DNA of 17,131 nt. Source: JBGCEZ01 sp045106735 (lineage in GTDB: Bacteria; Planctomycetota; Phycisphaerae; Phycisphaerales; SM1A02). Below are positions 1-7,047 of the stretch, piece after piece. The translations under genes were made by a program, and so were the position numbers. The notes under the pieces were generated by a model, which was given only the letters and a program-made list of their open reading frames with translations, made no database searches and was not told the origin of the DNA. Numbering within the stretch: the stretch's first letter is position 1; each line of letters begins with the position of its first letter. The stretch covers positions 1 through 17,131 of the forward strand of contig JBGCEZ010000029.1 of NCBI GenBank assembly GCA_045106735.1, written 5' to 3'.

Positions 1-179
1 TCGGCCGGCAGGCAAATCCTGCGTCCTCACTCCCTCGGATCATCTGCGGCCCGAATAACCCGCAGCGTCGCCGAGACTGTGGCGGTCGTGCCGCCTCGGC
101 AATCCAGGACCGCGCCGCATCGGACGTCCGGCCTCACCCCCCGCCCCGGCCCGGTCGATGGACGTCCCGGGAGCATTCC
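1..179. other. Leader or intergenic stretch at the window edge, no gene supported
   Basis: I see no supported gene here. One plus-strand frame closes with TAA near 56-58 and could be the last codons of a gene lying outside the window, but too little is present to judge. The only structure is a small GGCGG/CCGCC hairpin near 83-97 with no T-tract, so I do not call it a terminator. The purine-rich GGGAG at 169-173 belongs to the next gene as its ribosome binding site. Confidence 0.4.
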
Positions 180-788
180 ATGGGCCGAATCCACTTCGAA
201 TCCGTCGGACAAATCGACCCGGACGACGACGCGACCGAAATCGCCCGTCGCCAGGCGGTCCCTTTGGTCCCGGTCATGATCATCGGGGCGATCATCGCCG
301 TGCTCGCGGCCGGGGCCGGCTACGTGCAGTCCCGGGTCTTTGGCCAGGTTCCCTTGGAGGCGCTTGGCGACGTCCAGCAGCGCGCGGCTGGCCAACACAA
401 ACATGTCGCGATGTTCTTTTCGAGCGCGGATTGCGTCCCCTGCACCCGAATGCGCACCGAATCGCTCGCCGACCCCGGCATCAAGGCGATCCTGGACCGC
501 CGATTCATTCTGTATGAGATCGATGTGCACGCCCGCGGCTCGGAAACCGTCACCGCGGCCTACGAGATCGACGGCGAACTCCCAGCTTTCGTGCTTGCCG
601 CCTCGACCGGCCACGTGCTCATCGACTTGGACGGCGAGCCGATGCGGGCCGACGGCTACCTGGACACCGTCGCCCTGCAAGACTTGCTGACCCGCGAAGT
701 CGGGGCCAAGCGGTCGCGGTACACGCCCGACGGCGGCCCGACTCCGACACGGGCCGGCGAGGGACGCCGCATCGGCCAGAACGACTGA
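180..788 (+). CDS. Membrane-anchored thioredoxin-fold protein (CVPC)
   Basis: The 202-residue protein has a hydrophilic acidic N-terminus, one hydrophobic segment at about residues 27-49 without a cleavage motif, and a thioredoxin-like domain from about 65 to 175. The redox motif is C85-V-P-C88 in the context SSADCVPCTRM, and the GELPAF stretch at residue 135 supplies the expected cis-proline. The layout predicts a single-pass anchor with the domain outside the cytoplasm, where such proteins reduce or exchange disulfides or handle cofactors; the substrate cannot be read from sequence. The start is chosen because GGGAG lies 6 bases upstream and the anchor follows at a normal distance. The tail after residue 185 is basic and Pro/Gly-rich, probably disordered. 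The gene is alone on its strand and ends in the terminator at 868-916. The fold call is firm, the function is not. Confidence 0.82.
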   Translation: MGRIHFESVGQIDPDDDATEIARRQAVPLVPVMIIGAIIAVLAAGAGYVQSRVFGQVPLEALGDVQQRAAGQHKHVAMFFSSADCVPCTRMRTESLADPGIKAILDRRFILYEIDVHARGSETVTAAYEIDGELPAFVLAASTGHVLIDLDGEPMRADGYLDTVALQDLLTREVGAKRSRYTPDGGPTPTRAGEGRRIGQND

Positions 789-867
789 GATGCGCGGGAC
801 GCTCGCCGCCGGGCAACGGTTGCCGCCTTGAGCTGAACCCGCGCGCCTCTCCACGCACCAACGAAAC

Positions 868-916
868 ACGGGCCGGTGATGAGCGAGAGTCGCCCGTCAC
901 CGGCCCGTTGTTCTTT
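868..916. terminator. Bidirectional intrinsic terminator between convergent genes
   Basis: The arms ACGGGCCGGTGA (868-879) and TCACCGGCCCGT (897-908) are perfectly complementary over 12 bp. The stem can extend inward past a G-T and one A-C mismatch to a 5-base loop. On the plus strand it is followed by TGTTCTTT (909-916). On the minus strand the same stem is followed by GTTTCGTT. It therefore fits as terminator both for the thioredoxin-like gene ending at 788 and for the beta-helix gene ending at 994. Confidence 0.85.
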
Positions 917-993
917 GGGGTCACCCGTTCAGTGGATGCGCTCGCCCGATCGCGGCTCGCACATCACCGGGAGGCCCAGATGGCGTTGTCGCC

Positions 994-3063
994 TCAGCCG
1001 GGACACGGGCCCCAGCCGGCGAGCACGGCGAGCAGGTCGCCGACCGCGACGTCGCCCGAGTTGTCGATGTCCGCCGGGCAGTCCTTGCCCTTGGGGCAGG
1101 CGCCCCAACCGGCCAAGACCGACAGCAGGTCACCGGTGTCGACCGTGCCGGACATGTTGATGTCCGCCGGGCAGGGAGCGGACGTGCAGTCATCCGGCAC
1201 GCCGTCCAGGTCGGCATCGTTCGAGCCGGCCGTCACGTAGGTCACCACGGCCTCGATGAACGAACCGTTGTTGCAGTCGGCGGGATCCACCGCACCATTG
1301 CCCGAGAAACCGATGACCGCATTGCTGCCGGCGGGCACCAGGTCGTTCCAGGTGGCGGCGGGAATCGCCAGCTCGTCTTCGTCGGCCGGATCGGAGCAAT
1401 TGCCGCCGACGGTGAAGATGGTGCCAACGTTCGTGCCGTTCACCGTCACCGCGACCCGCTCGAAGGCCAGGTCAAAGTCGCCGCGGCCGATCGCGCTGAT
1501 CAGCACGTCCGCCGCCGCCTCACCGGCATTGGCCAGCGTGAACGACTGCACGGTGCCGCCGCCGATCGGCGACAGGGTGCCGGACTCGACGTCCACCACC
1601 TGCGACACTTCGCAGCTGTCAACGATGCCGTTGTTGTTGCAGTCGTCGGCGCCGCCGGCGATGTCGCAGACATCCGGGATGCCGTTGCGATCGCAGTCGG
1701 CCAGGATGCCTTCGGCGATCTCGCATTCGTCGGGCTGGCCGCTGCCATCGCAGTCGGCCGGATCGTTGACCCGCTCGAACGCGCCGATGTCGGCGATCAC
1801 GTCGCCGCCCAGGCCGCCGGGCAGGCCAGTGTCGGCCGAGCAGCCGTCATCGGTGAACCGCGGGTTGCCCAGGAGATCGACCATCGTCCCGGCCGGGACG
1901 CGCGTGTTGTTGCCCGCATCGGCGGCCGGCGAGCCGGCGAGGAAGGACGGATCACCGCCGGCCGGGTTCACCAGCCGCGGATCCGCGTCCAAGTTGTTGG
2001 TCCCGGGACCACCCCAGCCGCCGTCAACGATCGACCAACTGATGACGATGCCGGTCTGCGTGTTGACCGAGTTCGGGCTGTTGCCCCAGACAATGCTGTT
2101 GTCGACGGTGTGGCCGCCGCCAGTCACGAAGATGCCGCCGCCATTGCTGGACGAGTTGCCGGCGATCGTCGAGTTGTCCATGCGGAGCACCGCACCCTGG
2201 GCCGCGAACACGCCACCCGCGTCGCCGCCGGTGGTGGTGTTGCCGGCCACGAGGCAGTTGACGAGCTCCATGGTGAGCCCGCCGCCAAAGGCCTCAAGCC
2301 CGCCGGCCCGGCCGGCGCGGTTGTTCAGCACACGGCAGTTGATGAACCGGATGACATTCGTCCCACTGCTGTTGAACAGGTCGAACGCGCCGCCAAAGTT
2401 GCCACCGCTGTTGTTCTGGAACGTGGTGTTCTCGAATCGCGGGGCCGAATTGCGCACGTAGCCCGCACCACCGCCGAAGTTGCAGCGGTTGTTCTCGACG
2501 ACGCAGTTGGACACGAGCGGATCGGCGCCATTGAGAAAGAGCAGGCCGCCGCCGCGGTCCGAAGGATCCGTGCCGCCGTCAGCATTGCCCCCGCTCACGA
2601 CGAATCCGTCGAGCCGCGAAGCATTGGTGATCGCCCCGCCGGTGGCGGTGACGACGTGCAGGCTGTTCTCCGGCCCCGGGCCGCCGAGGTCATCGCCGTT
2701 GAGGTCGCCCGACAGAATCGCGGGGAACATCGCCGGATCGCGGTCGTCAAGCGACGCTTCGCCGCCCTCGAAGCCGCCGTACAGAGCGACGCCGGCTTTC
2801 ATGACGAAGCTCACGTTGCGGTTGGTGCCGGACGTGGGGACGTACGCACCGTCGGCCACCCAGATCTCGTCGCCACTGGTGGCGGCGGACAAGGCCGACT
2901 GCACGCCGAGCTCGCCGCCAAAGGCGGTGGCCCAGGACGTGCCATCACCGGAACCGGCCGGGAGGCTCGCGTCGACAAAGATCGGACCGCCCGCGGCGGC
3001 GAGGCCGGCAAAGACGGACGACGACAGACCGGCCGCCAGGGCCGGGATGATTCGATGCTGCAT
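994..3063 (-). CDS. Secreted parallel beta-helix protein with C-terminal GC-type dockerin
   Basis: The 689-residue protein starts with a Sec signal peptide (about residues 1-24, cleavage near LAAAGG). A right-handed beta-helix follows at about 28-430, with repeated NN/NNS turns and GGG..F/Y coils such as FENTTFQNNSGGNFGGAF and MDNSTIAGNSSSNGGGIF, of the choice-of-anchor/polymorphic-outer-membrane kind. Residues 434-485 hold three DCDxNGxPDxC-type acidic repeats. Residues about 490-610 look like a beta-sandwich, and 631-688 are a two-loop GC-type dockerin (DINMSGTVDTGD and DIDNSGDVAVGD, each followed by LL..LAGWG). The reading frame stays open upstream to 3546, but that part is a shadow of the SlyX-like gene and its composition is wrong; the signal peptide fixes the start at 3063. 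The likely role is a surface or secreted glycan-binding or adhesive protein. No catalytic residues are recognisable, and the dockerin's partner is unknown. Confidence 0.85.
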   Translation of the reverse strand: MQHRIIPALAAGLSSSVFAGLAAAGGPIFVDASLPAGSGDGTSWATAFGGELGVQSALSAATSGDEIWVADGAYVPTSGTNRNVSFVMKAGVALYGGFEGGEASLDDRDPAMFPAILSGDLNGDDLGGPGPENSLHVVTATGGAITNASRLDGFVVSGGNADGGTDPSDRGGGLLFLNGADPLVSNCVVENNRCNFGGGAGYVRNSAPRFENTTFQNNSGGNFGGAFDLFNSSGTNVIRFINCRVLNNRAGRAGGLEAFGGGLTMELVNCLVAGNTTTGGDAGGVFAAQGAVLRMDNSTIAGNSSSNGGGIFVTGGGHTVDNSIVWGNSPNSVNTQTGIVISWSIVDGGWGGPGTNNLDADPRLVNPAGGDPSFLAGSPAADAGNNTRVPAGTMVDLLGNPRFTDDGCSADTGLPGGLGGDVIADIGAFERVNDPADCDGSGQPDECEIAEGILADCDRNGIPDVCDIAGGADDCNNNGIVDSCEVSQVVDVESGTLSPIGGGTVQSFTLANAGEAAADVLISAIGRGDFDLAFERVAVTVNGTNVGTIFTVGGNCSDPADEDELAIPAATWNDLVPAGSNAVIGFSGNGAVDPADCNNGSFIEAVVTYVTAGSNDADLDGVPDDCTSAPCPADINMSGTVDTGDLLSVLAGWGACPKGKDCPADIDNSGDVAVGDLLAVLAGWGPCPG

Positions 3064-3210
3064 GGGGAAAGGTCTTTTCTCTTCTGGGATCGAAGCGAGG
3101 GGGTCAGGGATCGACCGAACCGGGCGAGGTGGGGGACAGCGCCGACGGATGGCCGGCATCCAACGTACCGATCCGGCCCGGGCGGCGCCGATGGCCGAGG
3201 GCCAGACCGG
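3064..3210 (-). promoter_or_regulatory. Leader and probable promoter region of the beta-helix gene
   Basis: This stretch lies between the terminator of the thiC unit and the beta-helix start codon, so the beta-helix gene must have its own promoter here. A TAnnnT-type -10 candidate, TACGTT, sits on the minus strand at 3167-3162. No convincing -35 is visible. Just upstream of the ATG the minus strand reads AGAAGAGAAAAGACC, a purine-rich but non-canonical ribosome binding region. The exact promoter is uncertain. Confidence 0.3.
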
Positions 3211-3253
3211 CGCAGAAAAACGCCGCGCCGTCCGGAAACCGAACGGCGCGGCG
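3211..3253 (-). terminator. Intrinsic terminator closing the thiC/slyX unit
   Basis: Perfect 11-bp arms CGCCGCGCCGT (3221-3231) and ACGGCGCGGCG (3243-3253) continue into an inner CGG-AAA-CCG hairpin after one mismatch. Read on the minus strand the stem is followed immediately by TTTTTC (3220-3215), the classical U-tract. It lies 42 bases past the slyX stop codon and upstream of the beta-helix gene, so it separates the two transcription units. Confidence 0.9.
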
Positions 3254-3295
3254 GAAGATGGGCAAGCAAGTGGGATGAAACCCGGCGAGCCGTGT

Positions 3296-3601
3296 TCAGC
3301 CGCCCCCGTGGTCTCCCGTCGATCGGCCCCAGTGCGGCGGCATGTGCTGACGGTACGGGGCATCGCCGGACGCGTCGCCGGACGCCGGCCCCGCGCCGCC
3401 ATCGGTCGATCCTTCAACGCCGCCGCCCAGCGCGCGGGCCACTTCCTGGAAGCGTTCGCTGTGATCCTCTCGCACGCGGGCCAACTCCCGCGTCGTGTGC
3501 TCGAGCTTCCCGACGAGTTCGCGCACCACGCCGTCGAGCGTTTCAATGTCGCGTTGCATGAACGCGATCGTCTCTTCCATGGTGATGATGCGGTCTTCCA
3601 T
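3296..3601 (-). CDS. slyX: SlyX-like coiled-coil protein
   Basis: From the ATG at 3601 the protein is 101 residues. Residues 1-50 form an amphipathic heptad pattern opening with MEDRIITMEETIAFMQRDIE, close to the usual SlyX opening (ExRI..LE..laf.e..I..L). The region ends near residue 90 with MPPHW, matching the PPPHY signature at SlyX C-termini. A Gly/Ser/Asp-rich insert at 54-80 and a tail after PPHW are longer than in the enterobacterial protein, which is about 72 residues. SlyX has no established biochemical role. The frame extends upstream to 3769, but those 56 residues are Arg-rich, lack coiled-coil character and overlap the neighbouring gene, so they were excluded. It is the last gene before the terminator at 3211-3253 and 109 bases after the zinc-ribbon gene, so probably in the thiC transcript. 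Confidence 0.75.
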   Translation of the reverse strand: MEDRIITMEETIAFMQRDIETLDGVVRELVGKLEHTTRELARVREDHSERFQEVARALGGGVEGSTDGGAGPASGDASGDAPYRQHMPPHWGRSTGDHGGG

Positions 3602-3710
3602 CGGCGAGGTTCCGGTCAGCGAGGGTGGCAAGCGATGAGACAGCCGGCGGCCGCCTCCATCCCGTCTATTCAATTCGGCCGGCGACGGACGACCCGCGCG
3701 CCGCGGCGTA

Positions 3711-4073
3711 TCACGTTCGCGTGAGTCCGCACTCCGGACACCGCGGCAGGTCGCAGCAGATCTGCCCACAGTCCCGACATCGTTCCGGCTCGTCGTCGAG
3801 CAGGTCGACGCGCATCCGTCGGCGCTGCACGAGGTCGATCACCTGCCCCCCGGCGATGATGAGCACCAGCAGCACGACGCCGACCGGCAGCCACGTCAGA
3901 ACGCCCTGCCGCTGCAGCGCGCTGAAGATCGCGATACAGACGAACGCCAACGCGAACAGCAGGAACGTGGCCCGTCGCGACGCCGGGTGCCGCTCGGCCC
4001 GACGGGCGCGGGCCCGCCGCTCGGACCGCGCCAAGCCATGGAGATGATCGTCGACAACGCTCTTGTCCCGCAT
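3711..4073 (-). CDS. Small two-TM protein with C-terminal zinc ribbon
   Basis: The 120-residue protein has a very basic N-terminus (RSERRARARRAERH, residues 17-29), two hydrophobic segments at about 35-53 and 58-81, a basic stop-transfer stretch QRRRMR, and then a cysteine cluster: C99-R-D-C102, C106-C107 and C112-P-E-C115-G. The CxxC...CPECG pattern is a rubredoxin-type zinc ribbon, here predicted on the cytoplasmic side because of the flanking positive charges. I do not recognise a named family. It begins 13 bases after the thiC stop codon on the same strand, so cotranscription with thiC is likely, but nothing in it points to thiamine metabolism. There is no strong ribosome binding site, which fits translational coupling. 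Confidence 0.75.
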   Translation of the reverse strand: MRDKSVVDDHLHGLARSERRARARRAERHPASRRATFLLFALAFVCIAIFSALQRQGVLTWLPVGVVLLVLIIAGGQVIDLVQRRRMRVDLLDDEPERCRDCGQICCDLPRCPECGLTRT

Positions 4074-4086
4074 CGCGCGCCCAGTC

Positions 4087-5964
4087 TCAGATGATCGAGT
4101 CGTGCTTGGACAGGTTGTGGGCCGGCGCGGTGTTCAACTCGACCGGCACGCCCTCGGCCACGGCCCCTTGCAGGTCCTTGGCCGCGTCGGCGTCGACGTA
4201 GTCGCTGTGGCAGGAGGCCTTGCCCTCGGCCGACGCGTCGACCGTCTTCTTGGTCTTGCTGGCCAGGCGATGGATCTCTTCCGGCGGCAGCACGCCGCGC
4301 TGCTCAAGGATTGCTTGCTGCTCGGGCGTGAGCGCCGCACTCAGGACCGGCTTGTCGCGCCGGTACTCCTCTTCCTTGCCCGACTGGAAGTCCTGGATCT
4401 CCTTGGAGATCCGGACGCTGCACCAGTCGTGGCCGCACATCGCGCAGAAGTCGGTATCGACGTCCAGATCTTCGTCGTGGTACGCCCGGGCGGTATCCGG
4501 GTCGAAGCTCAACTCGAAGTGCCGTTCCCAGTTCAGCGCGGCGCGGGCCTTCGTCAGTTCATCGTCGCGATCGCGCGAGCCCGGAATGCCGAGGGCCACG
4601 TCGGCCGCGTGGGCGGCAATCTTGTAGGCGATGCAGCCTTGCTTGACGTCGTCCTTCTTCGGCAGACCAAGGTGTTCCTTGGGCGTGACGTAACACAGCA
4701 TCGACGCACCGTGGTAGCCGGCCGACGTCGCCCCGATGCACGAGGTGATGTGGTCGTAGCCGGGGAAGATGTCCGTGACCAGCGGGCCGAGCACGTAGAA
4801 GGGCGCCCCGTGGCACAGCGTGCGCTGCACCTTCATGTTGTATTCAATCTGATCGAACGGCACGTGGCCCGGTCCCTCGACCATCACCTGCACGCCGCGG
4901 CGCCACGCACGCTCGGTGAGTTCGCCGATGGTGTTGAGTTCCGCGAGCTGCGCGGCATCGGTGGCGTCGGCCAAACCGCCGGGACGCAGGCCGTCGCCGA
5001 TCGAGAACGTGACATCGTGCTCGCGCATGATGTCGCAGATGGCTTCCCAGTGCGTGTACGTCGGGTTCTGCTGGTTCTTGTCGAGCATCCACTTGGCCAG
5101 CAGCGAACCGCCGCGGCTGACGATGCCGATGAGACGCTTGCGCACCAGCGGGAGGTGCTCCTTGAGCACGCCGGCGTGGATCGTCATGTAGTCGACGCCC
5201 TGTTCGGCCTGGTGCCGCACGGTGTCGAGGATGATCTCGGGCGTGAGGTCGTCCAGTGTCCGGCCAATGATCATCGAGTAGATCGGCACGGTGCCGATCG
5301 GCACGGTGGAATGCTCGAGGATCGCTTGGCGGCAGGCGTCCAAGTCGCCGCCGGTGGACAGGTCCATGACCGTGTCGGCGCCCCAACGCTCGGCCCACTT
5401 GAGCTTCTCGACTTCTTCGTCGGTGCCCGAAGACACCGGAGACGCGCCCATGTTGGCGTTCACCTTGGTCTTCGTGGCCCGGCCGATGGCCATGGGGTCA
5501 AGCTGGTGGGCCAGGTGGTTGCGGTTCGCGGGAATCACCAAGCGACCGGCGGCAACTTCATCGCGCACCTGTTCGACGGTGAGGTGCGGCTCGCGCTCGG
5601 CCACGCGCCGCATCTCGGCGGTGATCTGGCCCAGACGAGCGTGCTCCAACTGGGTGATCGGCGTGAAACCGGCGGGAGCGACCGCGCGGATGGTGCGATC
5701 GCCGCGGTTGTGACCGCGGCAGCCGTCGGCGTGGTCTTCGATCGTCCAACCGTCGGGCAGGAAGTCCCAGGCCGTCTTGTCCGACGGGGCGGGCATGCCC
5801 GGCGTGTCCGGCGAGGCGTAGGTCAGCGGCCCGCCAACGTCGGACGCGAGGGCGAAAGAGCCCGGCGTGGTGCCCTGGCGTTCGGTGGACGGATTGGTGG
5901 CCCCGTGCATGGGGAGCGGGCCATCAAAGGGCGGACGAGGGGCGTTGCCGGAGGTGGTGATCAT
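4087..5964 (-). CDS. thiC: Phosphomethylpyrimidine synthase ThiC
   Basis: ThiC is the radical-SAM enzyme that rearranges 5-aminoimidazole ribotide into HMP-phosphate, the pyrimidine half of thiamine. The 625-residue protein carries the family landmarks: NANMGASP near 169-176, MDLSTGGD near 200-207, MTIHAGV near 260-266, SRGGSLLAKWM near 283-293, SIGDGLRPG near 321-329, MVEGPGHVP near 361-369 and the C-terminal iron-sulfur motif C507-x2-C510-x4-C515 (CAMCGHDWC). Length is normal for the long ThiC form. About 110 residues follow the cluster, a long Lys/Glu-rich tail. The ATG at 5964 is chosen because it is the first start after the TPP riboswitch; a weak GGGA lies 8 bases upstream. Expression is controlled by that riboswitch. 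It is first gene of a minus-strand unit with the zinc-ribbon and SlyX-like genes. Confidence 0.98.
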   Translation of the reverse strand: MITTSGNAPRPPFDGPLPMHGATNPSTERQGTTPGSFALASDVGGPLTYASPDTPGMPAPSDKTAWDFLPDGWTIEDHADGCRGHNRGDRTIRAVAPAGFTPITQLEHARLGQITAEMRRVAEREPHLTVEQVRDEVAAGRLVIPANRNHLAHQLDPMAIGRATKTKVNANMGASPVSSGTDEEVEKLKWAERWGADTVMDLSTGGDLDACRQAILEHSTVPIGTVPIYSMIIGRTLDDLTPEIILDTVRHQAEQGVDYMTIHAGVLKEHLPLVRKRLIGIVSRGGSLLAKWMLDKNQQNPTYTHWEAICDIMREHDVTFSIGDGLRPGGLADATDAAQLAELNTIGELTERAWRRGVQVMVEGPGHVPFDQIEYNMKVQRTLCHGAPFYVLGPLVTDIFPGYDHITSCIGATSAGYHGASMLCYVTPKEHLGLPKKDDVKQGCIAYKIAAHAADVALGIPGSRDRDDELTKARAALNWERHFELSFDPDTARAYHDEDLDVDTDFCAMCGHDWCSVRISKEIQDFQSGKEEEYRRDKPVLSAALTPEQQAILEQRGVLPPEEIHRLASKTKKTVDASAEGKASCHSDYVDADAAKDLQGAVAEGVPVELNTAPAHNLSKHDSII

Positions 5965-6060
5965 CGGGGGGTTCCCAGAGGAGGCAGCGCCGGGCGCTGC
6001 GTGGCCGAAGGGAACGGGCGGATCGCGAAGTGGGCCGCGGCACAGACCGGGCCCCCTCGG
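5965..6060 (-). promoter_or_regulatory. Candidate expression platform between TPP aptamer and thiC
   Basis: Read on the minus strand, this leader holds a 7-bp hairpin GCAGCGC-CCG-GCGCTGC (about 5999-5983), then CTCCTC and a C-tract CCCCCC directly before the start codon region. A G-tract (GAGGGGG) directly after the aptamer is complementary to that C-tract. There is no U-tract, so control of translation initiation is more likely than premature termination. The pairing partners are my inference from base complementarity. Confidence 0.4.
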
Positions 6061-6150
6061 ATCGAGCGCATTCCCTCCGCCGGTATGAACCGGATCAGGT
6101 TCGACGGGTGCTTCTCAGCGTGGACACCATCCACGCGCCCCGTGCGTCTC
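6061..6150 (-). promoter_or_regulatory. TPP riboswitch (THI element) of thiC
   Basis: On the minus strand the conserved TPP aptamer segments appear in order: ACGGGGCGC, the variable hairpin GCGTGGATGGTGTCCACGC, CTGAGAAGCACCCGTCGAA, CCTGATCCGGTTCATACCGG and CGGAGGGAATGCG. CGCA at the 5' side and TGCG at the 3' side close stem P1. This is the classical thi-box, with CUGAGA in the pyrimidine-sensing arm and the A/GGGAA end. It lies about 100 bases before thiC, whose product makes the TPP pyrimidine moiety, so negative feedback by thiamine pyrophosphate is expected. Confidence 0.97.
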
Positions 6151-6170
6151 AAGGTCTACGATAGTCCGCG
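6151..6170 (-). promoter_or_regulatory. Candidate -10 box for thiC riboswitch transcript
   Basis: The minus strand carries TATCGT at 6163-6158. A start point 6-8 bases downstream would fall at about 6151, exactly where the TPP aptamer begins. No clear -35 hexamer is visible. The call rests on spacing and on the TAnnnT form, so it is tentative. Confidence 0.4.
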
Positions 6171-6295
6171 GCGTGGGCCGCGCGTGGCCCAGCCGGTGGA
6201 TTCGGACGGGTCCGATGTGCTTCGCCGCCGCGGCCCCGACCATCGGGCGGCCCGGAACCATCTGGCCCCCGGGCCTCCCGGAACCTCGCCCTTCC

Positions 6296-6817
6296 ATGTC
6301 CCCGTCCCTCGCCAGCAGCCCGCAGGGCTCCTTCGCCATCCGGGCGGCCCGCCCCGGCGATGCCCCCAAGATTGCCCGCGTCCACGCCGCGGCGATCGAG
6401 GTGTGCCGCGGCCACTACGGCGGCGACGAAATCGACGCCTGGCTGGCCACGGTCGAAGAAGCCTGCCACCGGCGGGCCATCAAGTCCCACCGCGTCCTGG
6501 TGGCCGAACGGCACCGCCGCATCGTGGCCTTTGGCGACGTCGACGCGGCCCGCGGCGAAATCGTCCACCTCTATACGTGCCCCACCGTTGCCGGCCGGGG
6601 CATCGGGACGGCCCTGCTCCAGGAACTCGAAGCGATCGCCGGCGACGCCAGCCCGCCGACCCTCCACCTGCGGGCCTCGTTGAATGCCGAGGGCTTCTAC
6701 CGCCGGCGCGGGTACGCGGTGACCGATGGGCCCCGCACGTTCATGCTCGGCGACGTTGATCTGGCCTGCGTCCCGATGGTCAAGGCGGCCCCGAACGGCA
6801 AAATCGCCGATTCCTGA
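6296..6817 (+). CDS. GNAT-family N-acetyltransferase
   Basis: The 173-residue protein is a single GNAT domain. It begins IRAARPGDAPKIARVHAAA (beta1-alpha1 of the fold, residues 15-33), has the beta4/alpha3 acetyl-CoA loop HLYTCPTVAGRGIGTALL at 91-108 containing the R/Q-x-x-G-x-G/A signature (GRGIGTAL), and ends with AEGFYRRRGYAV at 131-142, the usual GF/Y..GF motif of the last strand. Such enzymes move an acetyl group from acetyl-CoA to an amine; the substrate cannot be deduced. The ATG at 6296 is preferred over upstream in-frame starts because the earlier residues are Pro/Trp/Arg-rich and lie in the thiC divergent promoter region. There is no strong Shine-Dalgarno. It is divergent from thiC and not obviously linked to thiamine. 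Confidence 0.88.
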   Translation: MSPSLASSPQGSFAIRAARPGDAPKIARVHAAAIEVCRGHYGGDEIDAWLATVEEACHRRAIKSHRVLVAERHRRIVAFGDVDAARGEIVHLYTCPTVAGRGIGTALLQELEAIAGDASPPTLHLRASLNAEGFYRRRGYAVTDGPRTFMLGDVDLACVPMVKAAPNGKIADS

Positions 6818-7047
6818 CCGTGCAGGCCGTCCAAGTGGTCGTTTTCGGCCCCGCATCGGCCGGTCCGCGAAGCCCGCCTCCACGCGACGTCCAGCCGGGC
6901 CGATACCATCCAGACCGCGATTCGCCCCCGCCTCCCGGCGGAGCGGCAGGATTCGCGCGAACCCCCGCCGCCCCGCTCCCGTGGGACCGGCGGTCCGGCC
7001 ACGTTCCTCGGCCGGCGACGGCCCACCCGACTCCGCGGATCCCGCCC
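6818..7047 (+). promoter_or_regulatory. Intergenic region with candidate promoter of the lipoprotein gene
   Basis: No gene is seen in these 230 bases. CGATACCATC at 6901-6910 contains TACCAT, a TAnnnT-type -10 candidate. The identical 10-mer recurs upstream of the oxidoreductase gene at 10826-10835. The downstream leader has small GC hairpins such as GGACC-GGC-GGTCC. A frame stays open upstream of the lipoprotein start but lacks coding character. Confidence 0.35.

Noticed and set aside
27..869. 280-residue minus-strand open frame over the thioredoxin-like gene
   Set aside because: Composition is Arg/Gly/Asp shadow coding; the opposite strand has a clear domain, anchor and ribosome binding site.
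3064..3546. N-terminal extension of the beta-helix protein to a start at 3546
   Set aside because: The signal peptide begins at 3063; the extra residues overlap the SlyX-like gene on the same strand and cross its terminator.
2110..3561. 483-residue plus-strand frame over the beta-helix gene
   Set aside because: Shadow frame without domains; it crosses a terminator and a signal-peptide-coding region of the real gene.
3602..3769. N-terminal extension of the SlyX-like protein to a start at 3769
   Set aside because: The Arg-rich extension overlaps the zinc-ribbon gene's end and the family begins at the MEDRI methionine.
4063..6759. 898-residue plus-strand open frame antisense to thiC
   Set aside because: It is the mirror of a certain thiC gene and runs through the riboswitch; long antisense frames are expected in GC-rich codon usage.
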